Positions 9,074 to 17,397 of a stretch of 64,000 bases of DNA are shown here, one piece after another. Within the stretch, counting starts at the first letter, position 1. The number at the start of each line of letters is the position of its first letter. This DNA comes from Gracilibacillus halotolerans (GTDB lineage Bacteria; Bacillota; Bacilli; Bacillales; Amphibacillaceae), in contig NZ_JACHON010000002.1 in NCBI RefSeq assembly GCF_014206945.1, positions 124,001-188,000 of the forward strand, given 5' to 3'. Under the pieces are notes generated by a model that saw only the letters and a list, made by a program, of their open reading frames with translations, did no database searches and was not told the origin of the DNA. The translations under genes and the position numbers were made by a program.

Positions 9074-10108
9074 GTGAATACACTATTTAGCCCATTTACA
9101 TATAAAAGCTTATCTTTAAAAAATCGAGTAGTTATGCCACCAATGTGTCAGTACTCTGTTACAAAAATGGATGGAACACCGAATGATTGGCATTATACGC
9201 ACTATGTTAGTAGAGCAATCGGCGGAACAGGATTGATTATTGTAGAAATGACAAACGTTGAACCAGACGGTCGAATTTCTAATCATTGTCTTGGTCTATG
9301 GTCAGAGGAGCAGGTCGCTGCTTATAAGAGGATTGTTGACGGTATTCATGATAATGGTGCAAAGGCTGCTATTCAAATTGCGCATGCTGGTAGAAAAGCG
9401 GAGGATGCAGCTACACCTGTGGCTCCTTCAGCAATCCGTTTCAATGAAAATTATAACGAGCCTCGTGCGTTAACAACAGAAGAAGTAAAAGAAATGGTCG
9501 AAAAGTTCCGGACTTCAGCTAAGCTAGCAGTGCAGGCAGGGTTCGACGCGATTGAGTTACATGGTGCACATGGTTACCTCATTCACCAATTCCATTCTAG
9601 TTATACGAACAAACGGGACGATGAGTATGGCGAACTATCCCGCTTTGGAGTTGAAGTAATTAAAGCGGTGAAATCTGAAATGCCAGAGGATATGCCGCTA
9701 ATTATGCGAATCTCCGCTACGGAATTTGTTGAGGATGGCTATGAGCTTAAGGATGGTATAGAATTAGCAAAACAATATAAAAATGCTGGTGTAGATATTT
9801 TCCATGTCAGTGCAGGTGGAGAAGGGAAAATCGCTTCAAGTCGTAATCCAGGTTCACACGAAGGATATATGGTTCCATTCGCACGTACTTTTAAAGAGGA
9901 GCTGAATGATACGCCAATCATCGCTGTTGGCCGTTTAGAGGATGCGGGACTGGCGAATGCGATTGTAGGGAACAATGATGCTGATTTAGTTGCTGTTGGA
10001 AGAGGGATGTTACGTGATCCATATTGGGCGATCAATGCAGCGAACGCTATAAATCAAGACATCGAAGTGCCAGAGCAGTATACACGTGGATTTGCTATCC
10101 GTAAATAA
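9074..10108 (+). CDS. namA: NADPH dehydrogenase, Old Yellow Enzyme family (YqjM/NamA-like)
   Basis: 344 residues from GTG 9074, which lies 7 nt after AGGAGG (9061-9066); the ATG at 9068 is only 1 nt from it. FMN-binding TIM barrel that reduces activated C=C bonds of enones and nitro compounds with NADPH. The N-terminal VVMPPMCQYS motif holds the regulatory cysteine and tyrosine of the YqjM subclass; ELHGAHGYLIHQFHS holds the two substrate-binding histidines. A late AVGRGMLRDP stretch contacts the FMN phosphate. Usual length for YqjM (338). Likely a stress or detoxification enzyme; monocistronic. Confidence 0.92.
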   Translation: MNTLFSPFTYKSLSLKNRVVMPPMCQYSVTKMDGTPNDWHYTHYVSRAIGGTGLIIVEMTNVEPDGRISNHCLGLWSEEQVAAYKRIVDGIHDNGAKAAIQIAHAGRKAEDAATPVAPSAIRFNENYNEPRALTTEEVKEMVEKFRTSAKLAVQAGFDAIELHGAHGYLIHQFHSSYTNKRDDEYGELSRFGVEVIKAVKSEMPEDMPLIMRISATEFVEDGYELKDGIELAKQYKNAGVDIFHVSAGGEGKIASSRNPGSHEGYMVPFARTFKEELNDTPIIAVGRLEDAGLANAIVGNNDADLVAVGRGMLRDPYWAINAANAINQDIEVPEQYTRGFAIRK

Positions 10109-10112
10109 AGAA

Positions 10113-10238
10113 ACTGGGATAAAAGTATGTAACAATCCGAAAAATATTTAATGTTTTTCCCGAAAGAGTCTCATATGTTGACTCAGCTACCTAAAAGTCA
10201 TTTATTCTTCGGATATTTTGTTAGCATTTTATTCTAGT
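10113..10238. repeat. 126-bp imperfect long inverted repeat (MITE- or REP-like element)
   Basis: The left end ACTGGGATAAAAG...TAACAA...TCCGAAAAATA (10113-10152) pairs with the complement of the right end, which reads ACTAGAATAAAAT...TAACAAAATATCCGAAGAATA from 10238 leftward. Arms are about 40 nt with a few mismatches and short gaps. The centre contains a small hairpin GAGTC / GACTC. No ORF inside and no clear target-site duplication. It may also end the namA transcript. The GGGATAAAA-type end resembles widespread Firmicute intergenic repeats; copy number cannot be judged from one window. Confidence 0.55.
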
Positions 10239-10275
10239 GGACTTACAGATAAAGCATTGGAGAGGGAGTGGCTTC

Positions 10276-11028
10276 ATGCAATTTCGACCTTGTATTGATT
10301 TGCATCAAGGGAAAGTGAAGCAAATTATTGGAGAAACATTAAATAAAGAAGGACATGATGTTGTAGAAAATTATGTGTCCAAACACGATAGTACATATTA
10401 TGCCTCGATGTTTAAGGAAGATAAACTTACAGGCGGACATGTTATTATGCTTGGTGAAGGAAATAAAGAGGTAGCCAAACAGGCACTACAAGCCTATCCG
10501 GGTGGCTTACAAATTGGTGGAGGGATCAATGAAGCAAATGCTGAAGAGTTTCTAGAAATGGGAGCCTCTCATGTGATTGTGACTTCCTATATATTTCAGA
10601 ATGGCCAATTAATGATGGATAGGTTGCAGCGTTTAGTTGAGCGCATTGGCAAGGAGAAATTAGTGATCGATTTAAGCTGTAAACGAAAAGGAGACAGTTG
10701 GTTTGTAGTAACTGATAAGTGGACGAAGTTTAGCAATATAGAAATAAAGGAAGAAACGATAAGAGAGCTTGAAAATTATTGTGATGAGTTTTTGATCCAT
10801 GCAGCGGATGTTGAAGGAAAACGTGGTGGAATGGATGAAGCTCTCGTTGCAAGATTAGCAGACATTGTATCGATTCCTACTACGTATGCAGGTGGAGTAA
10901 GTTCTTTAGAGGATCTTGCACGTTTTAAACAAATAACTGCTGGTAAGCTACATGTTACGATTGGTAGTGCTCTCGATATATTTGGAGGGGACTTAACTTA
11001 TCGTGATGTGGTGAATTTTTGCAAATAA
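10276..11028 (+). CDS. hisA: HisA-type ProFAR isomerase, eukaryotic (HIS6-like) subfamily
   Basis: 250 residues from ATG 10276, preceded by GGAGAGGGAGTGG; an upstream in-frame GTG at 10237 lies inside the inverted repeat. A (beta/alpha)8 barrel with FRPCIDLHQGKVKQI at the N-terminus (catalytic Asp8), GGLQIGGGI (about 76-84) and VIDLSCKRKG (second Asp132), then YAGGV and TIGSALD phosphate loops. The features GGHVIMLG and VIDLSC are those of the fungal/plant HIS6 subfamily rather than ordinary bacterial HisA. Expected reaction: the Amadori isomerisation in histidine biosynthesis. No other his gene is near, so it is either a stand-alone histidine enzyme or has another role. Confidence 0.82.
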   Translation: MQFRPCIDLHQGKVKQIIGETLNKEGHDVVENYVSKHDSTYYASMFKEDKLTGGHVIMLGEGNKEVAKQALQAYPGGLQIGGGINEANAEEFLEMGASHVIVTSYIFQNGQLMMDRLQRLVERIGKEKLVIDLSCKRKGDSWFVVTDKWTKFSNIEIKEETIRELENYCDEFLIHAADVEGKRGGMDEALVARLADIVSIPTTYAGGVSSLEDLARFKQITAGKLHVTIGSALDIFGGDLTYRDVVNFCK

Positions 11029-11041
11029 AACTTTCAGATTG

Positions 11042-11068
11042 CTACCTCCAACGGTGAGGTAGTTTCTT
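11042..11068 (+). terminator. Short hairpin terminator after the hisA-like gene
   Basis: CTACCTC (11042-11048) pairs with GAGGTAG (11056-11062), followed by TTTCTTGTT. The stem is only 7 bp, and the next gene starts 23 bp later. Confidence 0.5.
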
Positions 11069-11090
11069 GTTAGCAGAAAGGGTGAAAGGT

Positions 11091-11888
11091 TTGAAATATT
11101 TAATCTATCAAATGGACGTGGAGCCAGCGAATCCAGAGAAGAATAGACAAAAAGTGAAAGACTGGATTGAGAAACAAGTACCACTCCATCAACCAGACAC
11201 GATAATTTTGCCGGAAATGTGGAATACAGGTTATGCCTTAGATCAATTAGATGATGGTGCTGATGATGATGGAAAAGAAACACTAGAGCTATTACAACCT
11301 CTTGCCAAAAAGCATGGTGTGCATATTATTGGCGGTTCTGTGGCAAATAGAAGAAACGATGGCATTTACAATAGTAGTATGATTATTCGAAACGACGGAG
11401 AACTGATTCATGAATATGATAAGGTTCACCTTGTGCCTATGTTAGATGAACATAAATTTTTACAAGGTGGACAAGCTGGTGGGGCTATCTTTGAATTAGA
11501 CGGAATTAAGATGGGGCTTGTGATTTGTTATGATTTACGGTTCCCTGAACTAATGCGTTCTATTGCATTACAAGGTGCAGAGGTAATTCACGTCGTAGCA
11601 CAATGGCCAGAATCAAGACGAACCCATTGGAGATATCTACAACATGCGCGTGCTATCGAGAATGAATGCTACGTTATTTCAGCAAACAGTGCAGGAATTT
11701 GTAACGACACACAGTTTGCAGGAGAATCGTTAGTGATTGAACCAAATGGTGATTTGGTAGTAGAAGGTTCACCGAAAAAAGAAGAAACAATCCAGTTTAC
11801 GATTGATTTAGATAAAGTGAAGGATATGCGTGAGAGGATACCTGTATTTTCTGACCGAGTTCCTAATTTATATAAAATGGATCAATAA
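11091..11888 (+). CDS. Carbon-nitrogen hydrolase (nitrilase superfamily), MtnU/YkrU or omega-amidase-like
   Basis: 265 residues from TTG 11091, which sits 6 nt after GGGTG; GTG 11082 is an alternative adding three residues. The catalytic triad of the superfamily is complete: Glu42 (LPEMWNTGY), Lys111 (YDKVHLVPM) and Cys146 (VICYDLRFPE). The sequence is close to B. subtilis MtnU (YkrU), thought to remove the amide from 2-oxoglutaramate-type products of the methionine salvage pathway; omega-amidase is the safest functional guess. No methionine-salvage genes flank it. Confidence 0.83.
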   Translation: MKYLIYQMDVEPANPEKNRQKVKDWIEKQVPLHQPDTIILPEMWNTGYALDQLDDGADDDGKETLELLQPLAKKHGVHIIGGSVANRRNDGIYNSSMIIRNDGELIHEYDKVHLVPMLDEHKFLQGGQAGGAIFELDGIKMGLVICYDLRFPELMRSIALQGAEVIHVVAQWPESRRTHWRYLQHARAIENECYVISANSAGICNDTQFAGESLVIEPNGDLVVEGSPKKEETIQFTIDLDKVKDMRERIPVFSDRVPNLYKMDQ

Positions 11889-11905
11889 AATAATAGGATT
11901 AAAAC

Positions 11906-11936
11906 AAGCTCAACCCTTAGGGGAAGAGCTTTTTCT
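11906..11936 (+). terminator. Rho-independent terminator after the amidase gene
   Basis: AAGCTC (11906-11911) and GAGCTT (11926-11931) flank an inner CCC/GGG pair, followed by a run of T. It lies between convergent genes. Confidence 0.75.
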
Positions 11937-11943
11937 AATTCTA

Positions 11944-12399
11944 TTAAAAAGGCTTTGTAATCATCAATACAATTACAATGAATAAGAAAGTATTTACTAG
12001 GTACTCCAAATGAAGAAGCTTTTTCGATGATTCTTCATATTGAGCTGGCAATTCTTTTAGGGAAGGATCTTCAAGGATATCTCGGACTGCTCTCGAATGC
12101 TTCTTAAGAAGGGTGGGACCCAGTACGAGTGCAATTAAATAAAGTATCATACTAGTAAGATACCAACCTTGCTGGAATAAAACGGGTTTTATTGCTCCCA
12201 TCGTTAAGCCAGTAAGAAGTACCATCGTGCCACCAATCATGACTAAAACATGTACTTTTAATTTAACAAAATGTGCATAGCGAGCTTGAGCTAATGTTTT
12301 AGCAAATTTAGTAATCGTCGTAAGAACAAACCCTGGGCCTATGCCAACAATTGCTGAAAATATATGTAAAAAGACGAGAATTCGATAAAATGTCTCCAT
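11944..12399 (-). CDS. DUF2269-family membrane protein
   Basis: 151 residues with four predicted membrane helices (about 5-27, 48-68, 77-97 and 130-149). The first helix contains FLHIFSAIVGIGPGF, typical of the DUF2269 / YoaI-like integral membrane family. The histidine near position 12 and the conserved gly-rich first helix are shared features of the family, whose function is unknown. An AGGAAGG-type ribosome site precedes the ATG. It stands alone. Confidence 0.75.
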   Translation of the reverse strand: METFYRILVFLHIFSAIVGIGPGFVLTTITKFAKTLAQARYAHFVKLKVHVLVMIGGTMVLLTGLTMGAIKPVLFQQGWYLTSMILYLIALVLGPTLLKKHSRAVRDILEDPSLKELPAQYEESSKKLLHLEYLVNTFLFIVIVLMITKPF

Positions 12400-12611
12400 A
12401 ATAACCTTCCTTCATAAATGCTCCATTCTATAACCATTATACCAAAAATAAATCTACCTCTCTGTGACGGATTTTCTAATTTATGGATCAATTTTTATTA
12501 AATGAATAATTTTTAGCGAAGAGTTGTTTCAGTTCCTTGTAATCTATATTTAATTTGATGAAAACGAACATTTGTTCTATAATGAACTAAAATCAAATAA
12601 GAGGTGAGTTT

Positions 12612-12953
12612 ATGAGACCTAATCTAACAAAAGATATAAGTATAGAAAGTTTTAAAGATTATTATTGGTTAAAAGAAGAATTACAATTATTTTTCAACCT
12701 ATATTCAAAATTACTTTAAAAATAACGTTGGGAAGACATACTGTGACGTTGTTAGAGCCTGGTATGAGGAAGAAGAGCGTAAGAAAGACCTTTCATACAA
12801 GAAGGAAATTGGACCTCAATTGAATATAACCAATTCATTCGTGACTTTTTTGCAGATCCTAAAAATAAAGGAAAAGGACGAGAAGAAGCAATAGCTGCCT
12901 GGAATGAAATTAAAAAACTCCCTGGTAGTAATAAATATCAATCGAATAATTAA
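12612..12953 (+). pseudogene. Decayed SAP / DUF6434 domain gene (internal deletion and frameshift)
   Basis: A GAGGTGA site and ATG start an ORF beginning MRPNLTKDISIESFKDYYWL, the conserved N-terminus of a Bacillus SAP-domain plus DUF6434 protein. It stops after 35 codons at 12719. In other frames the rest is readable: from about 12690 a stretch ending YFKNNVGKTYCDVVRAWY..., then after one missing T near 12817 the original C-terminus FEYNQFIRDFFAD...AIAAWNEIKKLPG to the TAA at 12951-12953. Most of the SAP domain is gone. I infer one in-gene deletion that shifted the frame and one single-base loss. The intact family is probably nucleic-acid binding. Confidence 0.8.
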
Positions 12954-13280
12954 CATTTTAAAATTCTATACTTAAGATTTCGTAGTTAACTTCTTTGTGA
13001 AACACTTCATCTTAATGCTCTTATCTTCACCTAATTTATATACATTTTTTTAGAATATCTCATAATTTAAAATTCTCACGATTGATGGAGCTTTCCATTG
13101 AATTCTCTAGCCTTTCACAGACCCACAATTAAATATGAGTTAAGTATAACGCATATTTTAGCAAGTACGATATCTGTCAAGAAGGAGAAAGTCCTTTTCT
13201 GTCGAATTTATAATTTGTAATAGATTATTTTTCTTAGAATAGATGCTATTTTATTATATTAAAGAATAAGGAGACATTTT
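12954..13280. other. AT-rich spacer of 327 bp
   Basis: I see no ORF, RNA or strong hairpin. The last 80 bp should carry the promoter of the following kinase gene, but no hexamer pair stands out. Confidence 0.5.
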
Positions 13281-14138
13281 ATGGGAATCGGACGGAAAAT
13301 TGGTGAAGGTGCTAACGCCGAGGTTTATGAGTGGGAGGACAGTAAAAAAGTTATTAAATTAGCAAAAACAAATATCACTAAAACAGATTTACAAAGAGAA
13401 TTTAATAATAATTTTATTGCATGGAAATTAGGTTTACCTGCTCCACAACCATATGAAGTCGTGGAGTTTAATCAACGTCCTGGAATTGTATATGAACGTA
13501 TTCACGGAAAAATGTTAAGTGAACTTTTCTTTGAATCATTAATTCTACAGACAAACACTGATCAACCGCAGTTCCCTATGAAAAATGTAAAATTAACTGC
13601 TCGACTACTTGCTAAAGTCCATCATCATGTAGCCAATCAAGAAATTTTAACCAACCAAAGGGATTTTCTCAAGAATGCGATCCTAAGCGTGGATTACTTA
13701 AATGAAGATGAAAAGAGGGCAGTGCTTGATGTTTTGGCAGGATTGCCTCAAAAGAAAATGATTTGCCATGGGGATGTCAACCCAAATAATATATTGATTT
13801 CTAGTGGAGAGCCTATTCTAATTGATTGGATGAATGCAGCAAATGGTAATCCAGAAGCAGATTTAGCCGAATTTATTATTATGATTAGGTATGCTATTCT
13901 TCCCCCAGATATCCCTCAGAATGCAGTCAGGTTATTTGATGATTATAGAGAAATAATTATTAAGGCGTTTATGGATGAATATACACAATTAACTGGTATT
14001 ACATATGATGAAGTCGATCCTTGGATTGTCCCATTAGCAGCCCGAAAACTGTCTTCAGATGGTATAGAGGAAGCCGAGAAACAAATACTCGTCAAGGTAA
14101 TACAATCACGACTAGATTATATTAGGCGGGGAGAATAA
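13281..14138 (+). CDS. APH-fold phosphotransferase (aminoglycoside phosphotransferase family)
   Basis: 285 residues. Protein-kinase-like fold: glycine-rich GEGANAEVY loop (about 8-16), the VIKLAK lysine strand (about 24-29), the catalytic loop HGDVNPNN (His163, Asp165, Asn170) and the metal-binding IDWM (Asp182). Such enzymes phosphorylate small molecules; antibiotic, choline, homoserine or fructosamine kinases all look like this, so no substrate or resistance claim is made. AAGGAG precedes the ATG. The next gene, also a kinase of this fold, begins 2 bp after the stop, so the pair is translated from one message. Confidence 0.83.
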   Translation: MGIGRKIGEGANAEVYEWEDSKKVIKLAKTNITKTDLQREFNNNFIAWKLGLPAPQPYEVVEFNQRPGIVYERIHGKMLSELFFESLILQTNTDQPQFPMKNVKLTARLLAKVHHHVANQEILTNQRDFLKNAILSVDYLNEDEKRAVLDVLAGLPQKKMICHGDVNPNNILISSGEPILIDWMNAANGNPEADLAEFIIMIRYAILPPDIPQNAVRLFDDYREIIIKAFMDEYTQLTGITYDEVDPWIVPLAARKLSSDGIEEAEKQILVKVIQSRLDYIRRGE

Positions 14139-14140
14139 CT

Positions 14141-15082
14141 ATGGTAGAAAATATATTGGAATTATTAAATAAATTATACCCAATTACCATTATTAAAGTC
14201 GAGGCAGTAACGGATGAAATGTTTCGCTGCACGAGTGAAAAAGGGACTTACTTTGCTAGGATAACAAATTATAAAAATATGGATGAACAAATGGAAGAAG
14301 TTAAATATACTGATTTCTTATATAAAGAAGGATTGGGTGTATCGCCAACCATTACTTCTATTCAAGGTAAAGTAGTAGAAAAAGTAACACTAAATAACAA
14401 TGAAGTTTTAACGGTTCTTTATCAAGCAGCTCCTGGTGTGCATCTACCAAGAAATCAATGGAATGCAGAAATATTTAATAAATTAGGTCAACAAATTGGT
14501 AGATTGCATCGAATATCTCAAAAGTTTGAGGATGTGCATCAAGTTAAACATATCAATGACTGGCATGATAACGAAGAATATGCCTTTTTAAAGTATATAC
14601 CTAAAGAGGAAAGGTCTATTAGGGAAGTTGTGCAAGAAGCCTTATCAACAATTAAGAAGATTCCAAAAAATCGTTCGAATTATGGTTTGTTACATGGTGA
14701 TTTATGGTTAGAAAATATATTGGTCGATAGAGATTCGAATATAACAATGGTAGACTTTCAAGATTGTGAGAAGCATTTTTATATATATGACATAGTAGTA
14801 CCAATCTATAGTGCGTTGGAATATTCATTTGTAGGTGGAAGTAATATCGCTGAATACGAACAAGCTATTACTAAAGCTATTATTAAAGGATATCTAGAAG
14901 AGAATGAACTACCCAATGAAATGTTAGAGATGTTTCCTCAATTTATAAAGTTAAAGGAAATATTTGATTACAGCTTAATGCATATGTACTGGGATAAAGA
15001 AAAGTTAACAGAAGAACAAGTTAGAATAATGAATCTATACAGAATGAGACTAGAACGCAATCATTCCAATTTTACAATTTAA
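14141..15082 (+). CDS. APH-fold phosphotransferase, second copy type
   Basis: 313 residues, only distantly related to its upstream neighbour. Kinase motifs: LLHGDLWLEN (His185, Asp187, Asn192) as the catalytic loop and MVDFQDCE (Asp205) as the metal site. The spacing and the long helical C-terminus resemble the CotS/homoserine-kinase-type branch of the family. The N-lobe has FRCTSEKGTYFARIT in place of the VIKLAK strand. Substrate unknown. Its GGGGAG ribosome site lies in the end of the previous gene. Confidence 0.8.
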   Translation: MVENILELLNKLYPITIIKVEAVTDEMFRCTSEKGTYFARITNYKNMDEQMEEVKYTDFLYKEGLGVSPTITSIQGKVVEKVTLNNNEVLTVLYQAAPGVHLPRNQWNAEIFNKLGQQIGRLHRISQKFEDVHQVKHINDWHDNEEYAFLKYIPKEERSIREVVQEALSTIKKIPKNRSNYGLLHGDLWLENILVDRDSNITMVDFQDCEKHFYIYDIVVPIYSALEYSFVGGSNIAEYEQAITKAIIKGYLEENELPNEMLEMFPQFIKLKEIFDYSLMHMYWDKEKLTEEQVRIMNLYRMRLERNHSNFTI

Positions 15083-15112
15083 TATTATGGAGAAAGATAG
15101 GTAGAACAATAA

Positions 15113-15580
15113 ATGAAAAAGATAATACGAGTGATTATTAATATTAGTTTCATCTTTTACTTATTAGCACTAGTAACGATGCTGTTTTTGGGAATGAGAA
15201 GTAATCTATGGACAAACTTATCCTTAATAGAATATATAAAGAGCTCTACAAATATTATTCCCTTTAAAACAATTAGTACATATGTTATTGCAATATTTGA
15301 TGGAAGTATGAATATAGACATCCCTATAAGAAACCTATTGGGTAATTTGATAATGTTTTTCCCGATGGGTATTTACCTTCCTTACTATATAAAGAAAATA
15401 AACAAGCTTAGTAGATTTATAGGTGCAATGACTGTCTTATTATTTCTTATTGAAATAACGCAATTAGTTTCTAGAAGAGGCAGTTTTGACATTGATGATT
15501 TTATTCTTAATATGGTCGGATCTTTAATAGGTTTTGTTATTTGGAACACAAGAATCGTTCAGAAATTAATTAAACATTAA
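15113..15580 (+). CDS. VanZ-family membrane protein
   Basis: 155 residues with four hydrophobic helices (about 8-28, 55-75, 77-97, 100-120 and a last one near 130-147) and the VanZ landmarks NIIPFKTI early, GNLIMFFPMGIYLP in the middle and RRGSFDIDDFILNMVGSLIGF at the end. VanZ proteins are linked to low-level glycopeptide tolerance, but most chromosomal copies have no proven role. It is the third gene of a same-strand run with two kinases before and a methyltransferase after. Confidence 0.85.
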   Translation: MKKIIRVIINISFIFYLLALVTMLFLGMRSNLWTNLSLIEYIKSSTNIIPFKTISTYVIAIFDGSMNIDIPIRNLLGNLIMFFPMGIYLPYYIKKINKLSRFIGAMTVLLFLIEITQLVSRRGSFDIDDFILNMVGSLIGFVIWNTRIVQKLIKH

Positions 15581-15631
15581 ATTCATAGATGGCGTTGATG
15601 GGCTAAAGACTATTCCTCGGGAGGCTAAATA

Positions 15632-16342
15632 TTGAATAGGCTTGAATTAATTCGTAAAGAAGAAAAAAAGTATCACGATTATTGTTATGAGAATTATACA
15701 TTATTTGAAGAAGGCTCTTGGCTACACAAACCGGTTAAGACGGTGATGAATTTACTGCCTCTCTTTAATGGTAAAGAAAACATTCGTATTTTGGATTTAG
15801 GTTCTGGTGTAGGAAGAAATAGCATTCCAATCGCTAAAAAGATTAAAGATAGAAATGGTCAAGTTGTTTGTGTAGATTTACTAGATTCAGCGTTAGAAAA
15901 ATTAAAACTATATAGTAAAGAATATGAAGTAGAAGAAGTAATAAAGCTACAACAAGCAGATATTGGACATTACAAGATTAAAAAGAATGAGTATGATTTT
16001 ATTGTTGCTGTATCGACTTTAGAGCATGTAGAATCAGAAGATGTCTTTGAAGATGTAGTAAGACAAATGGCACAAGGAACAAAAAGTAAGGGGATAAACT
16101 GTATAATCGTTAATTCAGAAGTAGAAGAAATAGACATAAAAACTAACCAAAAGCTAGACGTTATGATGGAAATTAATATGAAGACAGAGGATATGAAAAA
16201 TAAACTAGATAGAATATATGATGGTTGGGAAAAGTTAGATAACCATGTTAAGTCATTGGAATATAGTATTGTAAGAGACGAGAAAGATGTTTTATTAAAA
16301 ACGAATGCTATAACGTATGTTGTTAGAAAAAATGATAGTTAA
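15632..16342 (+). CDS. Class I SAM-dependent methyltransferase
   Basis: 236 residues from TTG 15632, justified by CGGGAGG 7 nt upstream. Rossmann-fold methyltransferase with the SAM-binding motif I ILDLGSGVGRN (about 53-63), an acidic end of strand 2 (VVCVDLLDSALEK) and motif IV FIVAVSTLEHVE. Target unknown; small-molecule methyltransferases of this kind are common beside kinases in tailoring or resistance cassettes. Last gene of the 13.3-16.3 kb run, followed by a hairpin. Confidence 0.8.
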   Translation: MNRLELIRKEEKKYHDYCYENYTLFEEGSWLHKPVKTVMNLLPLFNGKENIRILDLGSGVGRNSIPIAKKIKDRNGQVVCVDLLDSALEKLKLYSKEYEVEEVIKLQQADIGHYKIKKNEYDFIVAVSTLEHVESEDVFEDVVRQMAQGTKSKGINCIIVNSEVEEIDIKTNQKLDVMMEINMKTEDMKNKLDRIYDGWEKLDNHVKSLEYSIVRDEKDVLLKTNAITYVVRKNDS

Positions 16343-16415
16343 CAATATTACTTGTCATTATTTGTCTCTTAAATAGAAAAAGGAAATTGAATTTAATAGT
16401 AAATCAATGTTTATC

Positions 16416-16456
16416 AGAACACTATCCATCTAAGGAGGGGTGTTCTTTAATTTTTG
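16416..16456 (+). terminator. Hairpin terminator after the methyltransferase gene
   Basis: AGAACAC (16416-16422) pairs with GTGTTCT (16440-16446), followed by TTAATTTTTG. A weaker GAGCC/GGCTC hairpin at 16461-16484 follows. Confidence 0.5.
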
Positions 16457-16528
16457 TAAAGAGCCTTTTATAAAAAATTGGCTCACTAATTTTTAATAAA
16501 GAATGAGATAGAAAAGTTGCTGTATCAA

Positions 16529-16551
16529 GGATGTTAAGATTCTTAACATCC
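16529..16551. promoter_or_regulatory. Perfect 23-nt palindrome, probable operator of the XRE regulator
   Basis: Arms GGATGTTAAGA (16529-16539) and TCTTAACATCC (16541-16551) are exact inverse complements around a single T. It lies about 80 bp before the XRE start and has no T-tract, so an operator (autoregulation) is more likely than a terminator. Confidence 0.55.
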
Positions 16552-16630
16552 GAAAAAGTATGCTGTGAAGAAGATTATCTAGTCATTTAAATATATGCGA
16601 TATATTCTGATTGTGGAAAGGAGCAAAGAG

Positions 16631-17299
16631 ATGAATTTATCTGTGAAATTAAAAACTCTTAGAACAGAAAAAAATTTAACACAAGAACAACTTGCCGAAA
16701 AATTGCAGGTTTCTAGATCGACGATATCTAGTTGGGAAACGGGTAGAAGTTATCCAGACTTAGAGATGGTGATTGAAATCTGTGATCGCTTTAATGTTTC
16801 ATTAGATTATTTGTTAAGAGAGGATGAAAAGATGGTGCGGAAATTAAATTTTGGCACGAAGCAAAAAAGATGGCTAATCGGAATCGTCATCACTTTAGCA
16901 TTTTTATTATTCAATACTGTAATTAGCTCTTTAACATTTCCAGCAAATCCAAAGCATTTGGAAGTCAGTAATGTTATGATGATTCGAGATGTGAGTTATA
17001 ACGGTGAAAATCCGGATAGAGATTGGAACACAACAATTAATTTAGATATGAAGTTGAAAAATATATTTTTTAAACCTATAGCGGACGAGTTATTAGTTTT
17101 CAATGATAATGGGAATCTCGCTTTTCAAACAGGTTGGTCGTTCAGCCTGCTTCATATATTTGATACACAACGAACTGTTCAAGCTCACCAGTCTGTATTG
17201 ATCAATGAAAATATTTCTAACGAAGATATTCAATTACAATTGTACAAAGACAAATCTAACAAAGAAATTCCTTTCCATATATCTACTATTAACGAATAG
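16631..17299 (+). CDS. XRE-family regulator with C-terminal membrane anchor and extracytoplasmic domain
   Basis: 222 residues from ATG 16631 (AAAGGAG 7 nt upstream; the 36-bp in-frame extension to 16595 has no ribosome site). Residues 6-60 form a Cro/CI-type helix-turn-helix (LTQEQLAEKLQVSRSTISSW). A single membrane helix lies at about 81-100, after a basic stretch, followed by about 120 residues outside with no recognised domain. Membrane-tethered XRE proteins of this shape sense envelope signals in some Bacillaceae. The palindrome upstream is the likely operator. It may control the preceding cluster, but that is inference. Confidence 0.82.
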   Translation: MNLSVKLKTLRTEKNLTQEQLAEKLQVSRSTISSWETGRSYPDLEMVIEICDRFNVSLDYLLREDEKMVRKLNFGTKQKRWLIGIVITLAFLLFNTVISSLTFPANPKHLEVSNVMMIRDVSYNGENPDRDWNTTINLDMKLKNIFFKPIADELLVFNDNGNLAFQTGWSFSLLHIFDTQRTVQAHQSVLINENISNEDIQLQLYKDKSNKEIPFHISTINE

Positions 17300-17346
17300 A
17301 ACAACCACGAGAAAACGACGTCTTGACTAGCAAGGCAGAATGTAAA

Positions 17347-17394
17347 AAAGATAGATGCGCAGGTACTATACATACCTGTTCATCTATCTTTATT
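17347..17394. terminator. Bidirectional terminator between XRE gene and flavodoxin gene
   Basis: AAAGATAGATG (17347-17357) and CATCTATCTTT (17381-17391) form the outer stem, with inner CAGGTA/TACCTG. A-rich on the left and T-rich on the right, so it can serve both strands. Confidence 0.85.
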
Positions 17395-17397
17395 GGT

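Noticed and set aside
13281-15082. Naming the two kinases as aminoglycoside or macrolide resistance genes
   Set aside because: Only the general APH-fold motifs are visible; the fold covers many unrelated substrates.
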